This document shows positions 10,438-23,287 of a stretch of 64,000 bases of DNA, one piece after another; positions within the stretch are counted from its first letter, which is position 1; each line of letters opens with the position of its first letter. This DNA comes from Cymbidium sinense (Eukaryota > Streptophyta > Magnoliopsida > Asparagales > Orchidaceae): the NCBI GenBank assembly GCA_021442155.1, contig CM038215.1, positions 279,422,413 to 279,486,412 of the forward strand. Direction: 5' to 3'. The notes under the pieces are model-generated. The model did not search any database, was not told where the DNA came from, and was given only the letters and a program-made list of their open reading frames with translations. Position numbers and translations under genes: made by a program.

Positions 10438-11640
10438 ATCTTAAATTTAATTTTGAAAGAAAATTAACAAATATTTCTCCACAAGCATGTACAATCAATC
10501 AAATTTTTATGTGATATATCTCGTATTATTTTGTTTATATATTAAAAATTAAGATTATCATATAAGTTTAACCAGATGGATTAGATTAACCCAATTTTAA
10601 TAAATATGATACAAATCTTATTTATTTAATAAGTCAAAAAATTGACCCAAAATTGACACGATCTAAGTTATTCGTCCGAATATATTTAAGTTTATGTTTA
10701 AGTTAAAATTAAATTAAATTTTAATTTATAGATCAAAATAAGATTGAGCTTGAGCTGACATCTCAAAATCATGCTAAAAGATCAAAATCAAGTCAATTTT
10801 GAGTTAATAAATAACTTGATATTGACCTTAAAAATAAAATGGGCTAAACATTTACACCTAAACCTAACACGAATATTAATCAGATCATCTCAAACTTAGA
10901 TTTTTTAAACATAAGTATGTAAAGTATGTATCAAATTAATTATTAGCACCCCTATTTAAAATATCATAAAATGGAAATAAAAAATATAAAATAAAAAAGA
11001 TCCCAAACAATAAGTTAACTTTTAAAAAATAATAATTTTGATTTATTTTATAAAACATGCTTAAGAAGACTTTTTTTTTTCACATAACACCCTGAGGATT
11101 CCATAATTTTATGAAATTTAGCTTGAAGTATAATATTGATTTTAATTTCACAATTCAAAACACAACACCAATACAATTATATTAAATAAAGTCCATGCCT
11201 TCCATCTTACTTGAACACCTAACATAGACTTATTCCATGGATGAACCTTTCATATTAAATTTCTTTCAACTAAAATCAAAAGATTATATTCTTTAATAGG
11301 CCCCCATCTCAGACCAAAGCTCATAAATCAATATTTACAAATATACCTCACATTTTTTATATATTTATATGTTAATTTATATAATATTTTAATATTATAA
11401 TAACATCAAAAATATTTTTTTAAAAAAATTAAAATAATATTAATAATATTTTATATACTATTAGAAATATAATATTATAAAAATATAAAATTTAATTTTG
11501 ATTATATGTAAATAAAAAAAGTTATGGAGTGTTTATGTAAATGGCTTTTTTGCACATTTCCTTCTCCATCGGCGATATTCAACGCTTCCTGACAAGAACA
11601 GGAAACTTCATAATCCTAATTCTGTACACTACGAAAGCTC
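10438..11640. other. Intergenic AT-rich region
   Basis: Very AT-rich with no gene-like frame and no recognised transposon end. The last ~120 bases rise in GC toward the next gene and probably hold its promoter. Confidence 0.5.
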
Positions 11641-11758
11641 CATTGTCTCTTCCTCCCACTTCTTGTTAAGTGGTCACCAAACCACCAGATGCTATCGTAA
11701 TTTTCACCTCACCTTATCTTCTCTTTCTCTCTCTCCCTCTCTCTCTCTCCCTCGTTCA

Positions 11759-12103
11759 ATGGTTTGGGGCGGCACCGTCGGTGCGGAGACCGTGCTGGTG
11801 GCGGTGGTAGCGAGCATGGTGGCGATCAGCCCCCTCCTCTTACTGGATGGCGGGGAAACTGCCAGAGATTTCATGGAGGGGATCTTCGGGCCAATCGGGC
11901 TTCTCTTCCTTCCGGTCACCTTGCTTATCGTCATCCAGTTCTTGTCATCCAATCGAGGGCTCCAGCTGTCCAGATTCTTATCAGGATCGCCCGATGTGCT
12001 CTCCCAAATTAATGGCCCATCGACTGGAATTGTGCTCGTTCTCCTCATCGTTCTTCTTCTTCTTGGCACTCGTCTGTTTGGCGGTGGTGATTCCGAAGAT
12101 TAG
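11759..12103 (+). CDS. Small predicted membrane protein, family not recognised
   Basis: A 114-residue, single-exon gene; ATG at 11759, TAG at 12101. The ATG follows a CT-rich leader (11717-11755), common in plant core promoters and 5' UTRs, and GC content rises sharply inside the frame. An in-frame upstream extension exists only from a TTG and would translate the CT repeat as Leu/Ser, so I use the ATG. The protein starts MVWGGTVGAETVLVAVVASM. It has a hydrophobic stretch at ~9-24, a stronger one at ~36-52 (GPIGLLFLPVTLLIVIQFL) and a third at ~87-105 (GIVLVLLIVLLLLG). It ends with an acidic GGGDSED tail. This looks like a two- or three-helix membrane protein. I do not recognise the family and assign no function. 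Confidence 0.7.
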   Translation: MVWGGTVGAETVLVAVVASMVAISPLLLLDGGETARDFMEGIFGPIGLLFLPVTLLIVIQFLSSNRGLQLSRFLSGSPDVLSQINGPSTGIVLVLLIVLLLLGTRLFGGGDSED

Positions 12104-14170
12104 GACTTAGGTTGCATCAAAATTATGGACCGAATCTCTTCGTTCTCATAGAACTTGTGAGCAAAAGGAAGATCGAGAAGTCGATCAGATTGAATTTGTG
12201 TTTTATTATTATTATTATTTTTTTAAGGAAAGATGAATCTGTATAATCGCTGCTGACTAATCTTCAGTCTGAATGGTTTTTATTGCCTTTTGTGGATGAG
12301 AAATTGCTGAAATTAATTGCAGATTCAGAGGAAAATTACATAAATTGAGTGTTCATCACTTCATCGTCGATTTCATCATCCTTCTGTAAGAATCGCGTCA
12401 TCTGTTAATCGATTGCATGTAATTATTCTGTAAAATTTGGTGATTTTTTTTGGAAGGCATCCGATAAAATTTGCAGATTAATTCCATTGTCATGAACCTC
12501 GTACATATCGATGAGAGTAGAGTACAGTCTGATTTTTTTATTTCTTTTCACATTGGTGACTATTTAATGATAAATTCAAATTTAGAAAAGTGATTATATT
12601 TGTAAATATTAAATTTCAAGTATTAAATATATAAATATATAAGAATTATATATATATATATATATATAATTTTAAGTGTTAAATATATAAATATATAAAA
12701 ATTGTATGTTATGTATGTAAATGCTCATTTTAGAAATTGATTTTGAGATTATGTGAATTATGTTTTAAATAAATTTATAGTTAGAATAATATTATTAAAT
12801 GAGATTGACCTAATGATCAATATAAAAAATGTTTAGATTTTAGCTCAAATGGGTATAGTTGAGTATTCAAAAATATAATTAAAAAATTTATGATAAATTG
12901 TTGTTTGATTTTTTTTTGTGCATATAGTTAGATGACTTCTTTAATGAGATGAATTTAGTGAGTTTAAATTTTCTCAAGTTTATGTTTATCAAGTCATTGA
13001 TATGTTCAAAGCATGTAAATAATTGAGGGGAATTTTTTTTCTTTCGATAGATCTTTTGACATATGAAATAAATGATTCAAATATATTTCACATATAAAAA
13101 TTTATAAATAATTACAATTTATGCACATTTACGTGGATAACTATGGTTGGAGAAATTTTTTACATTTAAAGGTTTTCATCTCCATTTAGCATTGTTCAAC
13201 ATTGATCATCAAATGATGTCAATGCTTATTATCGTCGGCTAACACCATCCATTGACTAACATCCGCCCATTATTTTCATTATCAAATATAGTCTAATTAC
13301 CACTGCATAATGTGTGTCAATCATCAAAATCTAATGTAACGCTTGTTTGACTAGTTCCCCTCATTTAAGGAGAGCGAGCAAGCCTATTATTTGACATCGA
13401 TGGGCATCTACTAACGATTAATTTTTGAGAATTTTATATTTTATAGTCAAAATGAGCATCTTGACCACATAAGATTATTTAATTTTAGGTTTATTAAAGA
13501 ACTAAGATGTAATGTCAAAAATAATACCATATAAATAAGGAAATCTTTTTGGATTGTCTAATAGTGTGACTTGATTTTTGGTGCAAATATTTAGAATATC
13601 CCTTCTAAAAATTTATATTAGTCACTACTTATACACATTTATAAGAACATTTGAGGAAAAATGCTAAACTTATAGGATTTCAAAGCTATTCAAGCCTTTG
13701 CTTGACAAAGGTCATTGACCAATGCTTATGTTTGCCATCACTGTCAACTAATACCATCCATTAACCAATTTTGATGGTCGTTATTATTGCTATCTGATAT
13801 TGGCTAATTTCAAACACCGATATCCGCAATCATCGACATTTGAAGCAACCCTTATTAGTCTACTAGTGTCCTCATAATGAGGCAAGTAAGCTAACCTTCT
13901 AATGTTCCTTATTAACCATTATTTGTTTTTCTTCAATGGCTGTGTTTGACATTCATTAATCAATGATATCCAATACACATCATTCATTGACATATGATGC
14001 ATTCTTTTCAGTTGTATTGTCATCCCTTATATAAGGAAATCAATCCAAATAATTATCTATAGAGGGCAATGGTTGATGCTCGTTAACCCTTTGTGAATGA
14101 CAAAAAAAATATTTTTCTTCAAGATTTAAGAGATAATAAAAAATTTAGAGGTTTATATGAGAAAGGGGAT

Positions 14171-14179
14171 ACACACACA

Positions 14180-14213
<34 letters not shown>
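14171..14213. repeat. (CA)n(GA)n microsatellite
   Basis: Compound dinucleotide repeat ACACACAC then AGAGAGAG. The open frames on both strands here owe their Glu/Arg and Ser/Leu runs to it. Confidence 0.9.
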
Positions 14214-14215
<2 letters not shown>

Positions 14216-15545
14216 TCATGTTTTGAAAACTTTATGAGGAAGATTGATGAAGAAAAGGAATATAGAGGAATGATAAAAAAATTATGATGGTGCAATCTAT
14301 AGATTCTCATTTACTCTTAGTGCAAACATGAGAAGTTATCCATATCTCAACTTTTTAGTACGATGAAGTGTTGTTGTGCATTTATAAAATTTTCTTTGGA
14401 TTATTGAGTAAAAAAGGAAATTAAAATTAGGATAATCTATATTTAAGATGAAAGTACAAATGTATATAGTTGCTTAAGGTAAAAAGAAATAAGAGAAGTA
14501 ATGAGAAGACATGGGTCTTCTAGGATAACCTTCATGGAGAATTATAGTACACCACATAAAAACAACTAGTAATATCATCAACATTAGACAATGGCTTAAA
14601 TGCATAAAATTTGATTAAAGAAAAATTCTCATTTGAGGCTCCAATGACTATAGTGAGAGTAACTTATGAATAAGCAAATAAATGAGTTGAAGATAGATAA
14701 TACTTAATCGATCTTAATGATGAAATGTGCATAGTTTTTTTGAATATTTTTGATACATGTGGTTACAATGATGATATGTTAGTGTGTTAGCATGATGTTG
14801 GAAGATATATCTTGTGATGCCTTAATAAAGAAGCAATTGGCGTGTGTACAAACATATATAGGATTGCAAAATTGAAAGCCTCATGCATGTTGCAGGATGG
14901 CACAAGTTTAAAGAACATGTAGATAATTGATGGTGTGAATGTTTTGAAATAGAATCAAGAAGACAACTAATAAGTTGTTGCATGTTTTCTAACATATTGA
15001 TGTAGTTCAAGAGTGTTAAGTGAGTTAAAAAAAAAAAAAAAAAAAAAAAGATTGTTAAGTGAGTTGGCGAAGACGCATACTTCATGTTACAACAATAAAT
15101 ACATGACATAAGTTTTTGAATGTGTTGACATAGATGCACTCTTCATAAATTAGTGTATTTTACAAGTGGTTCATGTGATAATATGTTAAATGTTGGTGGA
15201 ACTTGAATTAAAGGCATGTTGGAGAATATTTAAAGCTTGAGAAAATACATTAGGTGAAGGAAGAAGATTGTTGATATGATTTGCCAAGAAAGACTATCGA
15301 GATATCTCAAGATTAGTCCTTATAGGGTACCTGTAAGAGATATTCTTATGAGGAATTCCTAATAGGGTCCTCCAAGATGTGCTTCTTGAAAAATATTTTT
15401 TGAAGACGTGGCACCATAATGTTAGTATTAGTTCATATAGATCATAACTATGGTGGACATGTGGCTGACATTGAATCTCTTGAAGATCCTTTAGATTTAT
15501 ATGTTTTTTGTTATTAAAATGCTAAGTTGGAGCATATTAGTTTTG

Positions 15546-15547
<2 letters not shown>

Positions 15548-15607
<60 letters not shown>
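15548..15607. repeat. (TA)n microsatellite
   Basis: About 30 uninterrupted TA repeats. Shorter TA tracts are at 12645-12668, 29191-29214, 43996-44036 and 62362-62392. Confidence 0.95.
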
Positions 15608-15609
<2 letters not shown>

Positions 15610-17664
15610 TCTTCAAGCACTTGCATACTTTATTACAGAAGATTAATCTCTCATCTCTAAGTCACTATGAAATACTCAAAGCAAACTCTCTTTAGCAATA
15701 TCGTAGCCATGAAGGCTTTTATAGTTGTAAATGTCATCGGTGAGCTCCCCCTCAACCTATACCATAGTCTTGTGATTATGGACATTAATTTTGAGCCAAA
15801 AGAGGTGGAGGATTCATTGGTCATGATGAAGAAGAGAGTTATTAAAGATGGTGATATAAAAGCTACAAAGGGAGCTATTGAGTACTCATTTTAGCATAAA
15901 GGCGACTACATTGTTTAATAGGTTTGCAACAATAATTAATCATTAATATCAAATTTGAAGCCAAGATGACATTGATGGAAAAGAGGTTGGCAAATTACAT
16001 TAACATGAACCTCACTATGTGGAGGAGAAGCATGAGTTGTAATACTAGAAGTTTATAAATGGCTACGTAAAAGGTAGAAGAGAGGGTAAAATTGAGATAA
16101 AATAGAAAAGGGAGGTTGGTGTGGACACTATCAAAGTTAAATGTTTTTATCGGACCAACCCAATTCATTCTTGTAATCATACATATTTATATTATATTTT
16201 AAATGAGTGACACCTTAAATTATTCCAATTTTAAATAATATTTTTTATTATAATTTTAAGCAACTCTTTTGTATTTTTCTATTTTAGTTTGATAGTTTTT
16301 TAAGCCTGGGTCATGTATATACTTTTAATATTTTAGTCATATCTTTCAACTCAATAGTCCATTTTGGTTATGAGAAAATAATCTATAAATCTTTAATTCA
16401 CATGTTAAATCACATTAAAATATATATTGATAATAAATATATTTTATAATTTTTTTATAAAGAATATAGTCATATAATATATATTTATTCATTTATAGCC
16501 ATTGATGTCCACTATATTAGGTCGTCATCCTTTATGCAAAACATGCCTTCAGATATAAGACAATTATTATTATTTTTAAATTACATACTTTTGCAGGAAT
16601 ATATATTTTTTATATTATAATGATTCGACTGAACTCTTTTGAGAAGGAGTAGTGAGGCCTAAGTGGTAAGATATCCTCACTAATATCAAAGATTTCAAGT
16701 AATTATATGCATGAGTGTGATCTTTTATTCTAGTTATATTTTATTTTCTTTATAACTACTTTAAAATACTTATGTGTACACTTTTCATGTTTGTTGAAAC
16801 TTCATGTACCTAATCCAATAAGAAAATTTCTATGCACTATTAGTTTTCCTTACTAAGAATCAACATTGAATAACATCCCTCTTAGAATACTCTTGGATAT
16901 GCAATTTATTTCCTTTTGATCTTTCTAATATTATTATGTGCAAAATTTACTATTGATTAATGACTCATGTCCTATATCAAGGGCAAAAGTTATGAAAGCA
17001 TCTGCTCCTCCTATCTTTCTCAGTGGCACAATAAGGGTGAAGGAAGTGGTAATAAGATGAGGAAAGTGATAGTAAAGTTATAGGAGATAATTGTGCTACA
17101 AGCGATGATACTCTGGGGGTTCATGTCTTACAAACTTTAGTTGCAACAAATGTTTATGAAGTGGTCATAAGAGATCACTTTGGCTCTAGTTTTCATGAGT
17201 TCCCATTGTTTGTTCTTAAGGGTTGATGACTACTTTTACTAGTGATATGCCTAATCACTAAATGAAATAATATTTTTTGAAATGTGTTGATGAATTAAAT
17301 ATTTTGTGGTAGAATTGATCATAATACATGTAGGATTATTTGTTGATCAATTTTAATATCAATAAAAAATTATGATAATTAGCATCATTTTATGTCGAAG
17401 TATTTATCTATTCTAAGTGATTTAGGAGTAACTGAGTATTACAAATTGTATGTGAATCAAAATTTAATAAAAGTTGTGTGAACTCCAAGAGAAGTAATTT
17501 AGGATTAACAAAAAAAAAGATGCCATATGGCATGCGTTTTATTTTGAAATATTACACTCCTCGAGAGAAAATCTAACAATACAAATGGATTATGATTCAT
17601 AGATTTGTATCAGTCATATGAATTCAAGGAAGTTCAAATCAAAACAAATGAATTATGATTTGAG

Positions 17665-17749
17665 GCGCATGAATCATGGGTCCCGGTAAAGCCCAAAGCG
17701 ATGCGGCGTTAGGTATATACGATTTACCTTTGAGACTCAAAAAAAAAAA
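17665..17749 (+). mobile_element. 5'-truncated SINE with 14-bp target-site duplication
   Basis: An 85-bp insert starting GCGCATGAATCATGGG and ending TTTACCTTTGAGACTC plus a 12-13 base A run. It is flanked by perfect direct repeats AATTATGATTTGAG at 17651-17664 and 17750-17763. Poly-A plus a 14-bp TSD is the hallmark of LINE-mediated retroposition. The body is GC-richer than the surroundings and has no A or B box, so it is a 5'-truncated copy of a SINE family different from the one at 1533-1727. Confidence 0.8.
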
Positions 17750-18224
17750 AATTATGATTTGAGACAATGGATTGATTGCTTGTGAAGATAAGATGTCTAG
17801 GAGTTTGGTCCCTTGATTGTCCAAAATGATAATGATGACATGGTTACAAATGATCATCACTCACTCTCTTGAAGGAAGAGAAACTAGTTGCTCCCACTAT
17901 TAAATTGAACCCATCCATTTTGATTATATTCAACTAATTTAGGGAATATATATATATATATAAATAATTTGGATGTTATTATAATTATCATAAGATGCAA
18001 TTATTTTAATTGAATCTTATAAAATTCAAAATTTGTAATATCAGTAATATGTATATTTAAAATAAAATAAAAATAAAAATAAAAAAGAAAACAAATCCGC
18101 TATGCCTTGGCGAGGTCGAATGCAGATCCCACCGGTTGGGTGAGCTATAACGACCCGCAATCCTTAAAACAAACCCGCTACGCGATGACAACGAGCAACA
18201 GCCAAACTTACAACTTAAAATAAG

Positions 18225-18259
18225 ACACGTGTTCCTTAGGATCAAAATTCCACACGTGT
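18225..18259. promoter_or_regulatory. Pair of ACACGTGT G-box/ABRE-like motifs
   Basis: The palindromic 8-mer ACACGTGT occurs at 18225-18232 and 18252-18259, 27 bp apart. CACGTG cores bind plant bZIP and bHLH factors, and ACACGTG(T) is the ABA-response form. A TATAAAA lies ~50 bp downstream at 18309-18315. The HIG1-domain gene starts ~545 bp further on, so these could be distal elements of that gene or the promoter of an unrecognised transcript. Confidence 0.5.
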
Positions 18260-18323
18260 CACCACATCCTTCGACATAACTGACCAAGCTGCAATCGGCT
18301 GCGGCTCCTATAAAATTCTCCCA

Positions 18324-18364
18324 TCCCGCAATTGGGAAAATTGACGAAGGTTTCAATTGCGGGA
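18324..18364. repeat. Perfect 11-bp inverted repeat with 19-bp loop
   Basis: Arms TCCCGCAATTG (18324-18334) and CAATTGCGGGA (18354-18364) are exact reverse complements, immediately downstream of a TATAAAA. It could form a hairpin, or be a protein-binding palindrome or a relic of a transposon end. No function assigned. Confidence 0.75.
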
Positions 18365-18803
18365 GGTCTTATTTGAGATTCATTTTATTTAATTATCGAA
18401 TTATTTAAAGACAATAAATTAAGATTATTTTGTCAAATAAGATAATATTTTACTGATTATAAAAAATATGTATAATTTTCCCAAAAATTTAATATATATA
18501 TATAAATAATAATAATTTAAACACATGACTCTTTAATTCATCTATACATTGCATAGTTATTAATAATTAAATATATGAATTGTAAAATTATTAAATTTCT
18601 TATATAATATATATAAAATAATTAAAATTTATGAAGCATTCGTTTTAAAATTGGATTTATTTTAAGACGAAGAACCTACATCGACCATCCATCGCCCTTA
18701 TAAGAACCTTGCGTCCCGTTACCTTCAGTTCCATCTCTCTCTCTCTCTCTCTTTCTCTCTCTTGCCTCCTTTCGATCGTGATACCCCTTTGAACTTCTCA
18801 GCC

Positions 18804-21215
18804 ATGGCAGAGGGTGCGAGCACAATGGAATCCCTCAGGAAATGGGTCGCGGAGAACAAGCTGCGAACCGTTGGTAATTTTTTTTGGATTTCTTTTGGAT
18901 TTCTTTTCGTTATTGCTTCTTCGATGCGATTCTGATTGGAATTTATTTTTCTATTTTTGTGTTGTTTGTGGGAAAAAAAGGATGCCTTTGGCTGAGCGGT
19001 ATTGGAACTTCGATCGCCTACAACTGGTCTCGGCCGAATATGAAAACGAGCGTCAAGATCATTCACGCTAGGTTTGCTGCAATCCCTTATTTTAAGCTTT
19101 TTTATTTTGGGAGTTTTGGTCAGCTGATTTATTTAATTTTGCCTGTCAATTTAACAATGGAGTAAATATTGAAGGTTTGAATGACATATTTTGTTAATGG
19201 AATTGTATGTTTGTTATGCATCTTGTACTACACGTTTGTGGCGGGTCTCTTCTTTTCTTTATCTTTGGTAGAATTATTTATATGTTGTATGATGGTTATA
19301 GTGGTGAATATTGCGTAAGGAATGAGCAAATATTTAGTAGATGGCACAAAAAGTAGATTCTAGTGTGCAATGAGAGAGATAGAGAGGGGGAGAAAGAGGG
19401 GGCTCATTCCTTAAACACCTTATATTTTGCCCTAATAGAAATGATGTAAAAATCATGTTTTCCTTTTACTAATTTTTCTTTCATTTCTTGTGTTATGGGA
19501 GGATGCTTATTGTATGTGGGATGTCACAGTTATTGTTTTAGTTCGAACCATAATCAAGAGAGATTCAGTTATGATTCTTCCTTAAAGTTAAAATAGGGAG
19601 TTTGTGGTTGTAACTCTTTCTTAGAGTTGGAATAGAAAGCTGGGGTTTTCATAAAATGCCTTGTAGGTGGAGTCTTCATAATGGAAACAACTAGAATCCA
19701 CACTTATGGATCTAGGCTAACATAGGTAAAATAGATTTGATTCAATCAGGTCCGGCTAGGACCATTCTTGAAGATGAACAAAGGAATAATTTGATTCCCT
19801 CCATCGATGAATCTACTTTAAATAGAAGAGGAAGTTAAGATAATTTAGCATTAAAGGAAATTTTAGAATTATGGAGATGTTAGATTTAATATTTTATAGT
19901 TTGATAGTTCCTCACTTTGGGACGAGCTTCACTTGTTGCGCTTGGTACCCTTTCATCCTTGAATTGTTACTCTCCTGCTCCAAACTTTTCAAGGGTAACG
20001 AGAAACTATGTTGTGGAAGGCTGAGTAGATTGAGAATTAGTGATGGTCCGGAGCTATGAGGGAGAATGGTAATTAAGGTACTGCATTTTAATCTTTAACT
20101 TCAACAATTTAAGAGCTTTTTGCTCACCCCACAATTATCTCAATTACTAGGCAATGTTTTTTGGCATACACATTTATGCTTTATATACACCTAATTAAAT
20201 ATCTTGATATTCATTCTATATATCCTCTGATTAATACAAATTATATTGAAGATCATTTTTTGCTCTTTATATTTTTGCCTTAAAATGCAAATCAACTTAT
20301 TAGTGATCTTAGTATATTTGAATTAAATGAGAATTTGACATATAATAGGACACAATGGAGATGAAGGATTCATGTAGCAGACCCCACCTAGTGGGATTAA
20401 GGCTTGTTGTTGTTGTTGTAGTGAATCTCCTAGTTTAAATTTGATGATATTGGCATGATTTCTCTATCTAAAGTTCCATTACCTTCTCCAACTTTAATAT
20501 ATGATTCAGTACTTTCATTCTCTTATAATTATAATAATACTTGATATTGTTCAATGTGTTGGATTGCAAAGTAGAATTTAGGGCTGAGAATTTTACTTAA
20601 CATTTGAAGCTTGTTCAAATATTAGAGTGAGCTCAAGTTGAGATCTACGGGCCGATTAACAATCTTGACAATGTTTCGATTGAATTTGAATCAAGTCTAG
20701 CGAGGATTCAATCAATCTATTGCAATAGGTTGCTAGATAAAATTCGATGTTTAGGTCTCATTTGATTATTTGTCGATAAATATATTTTTTTGAAAATGTT
20801 AAAATATGCCAAACTCTATTATTTGCCTGTACTTAACTAGAAATCATCTTTAACTTTTATAACATCCTAAAATCCTTTAAAAATAATATTTTTTTCTTCA
20901 TACACAATATACAAATAAAACATCTAATACCTATTTAATGTTAACAAGCAACCAAAAAACTGATTATTATTATTATATGTATCCTCGCTATGAAATTGGA
21001 AGAAATTTCCCCTTTGTGGGTTACTTAACGCTTTTACTTAACTATAGTTAAAACTACGCAGGCTGCATGCTCAGGCATTCACTTTGGCTGCTCTTGCTGG
21101 CGCCGCGGCTATCGAATATTATGACCATCGAATGAATCCAGAATCAAAAGCAGACAGATATACAAATCAATTTCTTGGCTCATGCCCACAAGGATTGAAC
21201 AAAGCTTGCAACTGA
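18804..21215 (+). CDS. HIG1 domain (hypoxia-responsive family) protein, 3 exons
   Basis: Exons 18804-18873, 18981-19071 and 21062-21215 give a 104-residue protein; all junctions are GT-AG and the frame is maintained. Residues ~10-75 form a HIG1_N domain: MESLRKWVAENKL, a first membrane helix (LWLSGIGTSIAYNW), a basic loop with the conserved IHARLHAQA pattern, then a second helix (FTLAALAGAAAIEYY). HIG1/HIGD (Rcf1-related) proteins are small hairpin proteins of the mitochondrial inner membrane that associate with respiratory complexes III/IV. Plant members are annotated as hypoxia-responsive. The tail (DHRMNPESKADRY...) is polar. The ATG at 18804 lies just after a (TC)n leader, with TTATAAG at 18698. 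Intron 2 (~2 kb) holds a LINE 3' fragment. Confidence 0.9.
20303..20420 (+). mobile_element. RTE-type LINE 3' fragment (in HIG1 gene intron 2)
   Basis: Shares with the copies at 23073, 44338 and 50471 the phrases GAATTAAATGAGAATTTGAC, AATAGGACACAATGGAGA, GTGGGATTAAGGCTTG and a (GTT)n tail. In the best copy this sequence encodes the last residues of a reverse-transcriptase ORF. Sense orientation relative to the host gene. Confidence 0.8.
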
Positions 21216-21954
21216 TCTTTTGTTTTCATTACTGGTTCCAGACTTCCAGCATAAAACTAGTTCTTACAGGGAAACAAAACTGATGAGTCTTGGATTGTTA
21301 AATTATTATTATTATTTTTTTATTTGTTATGCTGGAGAGTTCTTCATGATTGATTTATGTGGATGGATTTAGACATTATTAACTGCAATTGTTTGCATGT
21401 AATGTTGAATGTTTGTTAATAAATATTTCATTGTTTTGCTCAATCTGATTTTTTTTTCATCTCTTGTTTTTGCTATCTGGAACTTACCTGCCATTGTGCT
21501 TTTGCCTGAAGCTTTTTTTTATCTTGAAGTTGTTTGTAAGGCTCTGTACACTATATATATATGCATTATGCATATACATTAAGTTGAAACAAACTAATTA
21601 TTATCACCGCTGTATTTCCTGTTTCCTACTGCCAACTTGTCTCTGTGAACTAGCTCCCCATGGTCAAGTTGTTGTCAGGTAAGGGCAGTTGCATATATTT
21701 ACTTCTCTCATTCTTTCTTTATCAATATTTCTTAATTCATTTAAGGGTTCTTTGGTTGTATGTATTAAGAGTGTTTAAAAAAAAAAAAACAGAAGTTCTT
21801 ATTTTTTTATATATTTTTATATTTTATAGTTGATAAGAAGTCTATCCATTAGTTCTTTGTTCTCTATTGAACTAGAGATGTTCACAACATTACTCTTGTT
21901 GTGGAAAACAACATTACCCTCATCGAGGTTGCACTGCGAAGAAGAGAAACGCAG
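21216..21954. other. 3' UTR and intergenic region after the HIG1 gene
   Basis: Probable 3' UTR for the first ~230 bases (AATAAATATTTC near 21419 could serve polyadenylation), then AT-rich DNA. The 72-codon frame at 21464-21682 has no recognisable feature. Confidence 0.45.
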
Positions 21955-22046
21955 GGTAGCCACAGGTCTCGGAGATTATTCATATTAAATAACATGCCGA
22001 AATTTGGGTGGGGCCCCGGGTGGATACCTCGTTACAAAAAAAAAAA
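21955..22046 (+). mobile_element. SINE 3' fragment
   Basis: Contains TATTCATATTAAATAAC, then GTGGGGCCCCGGGTGGATACC and an A run. This parallels the 3' end of the minus-strand SINE at 1533-1727 (TATTCATAATGG..., GTGGGGGTTCGGGTGGACACC, A run). The tRNA-like A/B-box part is absent or unrecognisable, so it is 5'-truncated. Confidence 0.6.
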
Positions 22047-23072
22047 TAAAAATTTCACCTAGTCTATTGGCATATCCATCATGTAACTTTCATAGATGCT
22101 AGGAATTAGACCCATATCATTTGTTAATGTCGTTAGTATATGAAGTAGACTTAGATTTATCTATTTCATTGTTTATTGATGAATAAAATCTTTCACATGC
22201 TTTAGAAAGTAGTCAGGCATTTGTCAATTCGAAAGAAATTGTGACAAGTTTATAATGATTTTATGAATTTGAAAAGCAATTTTGATTGCATCTTTTGTTA
22301 TGCTAATTTGATGATTCCTTGAACATAAATGTAACTTTGTAACTCTTGAAGGTTGTAATTCAATGACAATTGAAATAGTTCTTGAAATTTGTAAATCATT
22401 ATTTAAATTTTCATAATAAAACATCTTATAATTGTGCATATTCTAGCTCTTCAACCAATTAGAAACAAGAAGCTAATGAATTTGTATAAAACAATCTATT
22501 AAGTTTCTACGAATGAGTGTTATAGAATAATGAATAAGAGTTATCATATAATTTAATATTGTTGTCATTCCACATAATTTTATGGCTAATTCTTTATAAT
22601 CTAGAATATAAGATATTAATATCAAACATTAACCTTTTTTTTTTACTAGAAATACATAGTAGTCAATTAAGGCCTTGCATATTGTTTGGTACTTTTGCAC
22701 GCAATTCTAAGCACGCTAATGTCAAACTATTGCTTACTAATATGTTAAAAAATTATAATGACACTATTAGGTGTCCCAATGTCTATGATTATATATTTTG
22801 TATGAAATTATGAGGTGATCAATTATTTACTGAATTCTAAATGACATGAGTACCGATATTATCTTGTAAGCACAATGTCTATAAAGCAAAGAATATCGAC
22901 TTCCATATGTAATTATGATGATACTTCCATATGTTTATTTCTATAATATTTTGAATTTGAAATCTTGAGATTATTTCTTAAATATCATTCATTATAAATT
23001 AATTTAATTCATCTTTTGTTGCAACTATTAGTATTTTTTTTTTTTTTTGTGAAAAAAGTTGGAGTAAATTCC

Positions 23073-23287
23073 CGTAGATAAGATTAGAGAGAGTCGCTTA
23101 GATTGCCACAGCCTTTACCCGCCAAGAGTAGATACATTAGATTTTACAAAGAAGAGACTGACAAGATGATAAAAAAATCTTAATATACTTGAATTAAATG
23201 AGAATTTGATACATAATAGGACACAATGGAGACGAAGGATTCATATAGCCGACCCCACTTGGTGGGATAAAGGCTTGTTGTTGTTGT
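23073..23287 (+). mobile_element. RTE-type LINE 3' fragment
   Basis: Begins with GATAAGATTAGAGAGAGTCG, which matches the DKIRESR block of plant RTE reverse transcriptases, and continues with decayed coding. It ends with AATAGGACACAATGGAGACG, GTGGGATAAAGGCTTG and (GTT)n. Several indels make it non-coding. A T-run and GAAAAAAG lie just upstream. Confidence 0.75.

Larger units (their letters stand above)
12104..17650. other. Long intergenic region, degenerate repeats, no supported gene
   Basis: The first few hundred bases are the likely 3' UTR of the preceding gene. Around 13195-13290, 13715-13800 and 13930-13990 related phrases recur (AATGCTTATTATCG, ACACCATCCATTGAC/ATACCATCCATTAACC), which looks like a decayed tandem or transposon-derived repeat. 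Frames at 14093-14287 and 15501-15695 are read through GA and TA microsatellites. The 75-codon frame at 15667-15894 resembles nothing I can name. Confidence 0.4.

Noticed and set aside
11663..11758. N-terminal extension of the small membrane protein
   Set aside because: It depends on a TTG start and translates the CT-rich leader; the first ATG is at 11759.
15501..15695. Open frame through the TA microsatellite
   Set aside because: Its Tyr-Ile repeat is simply (TA)n; no start context or homology.
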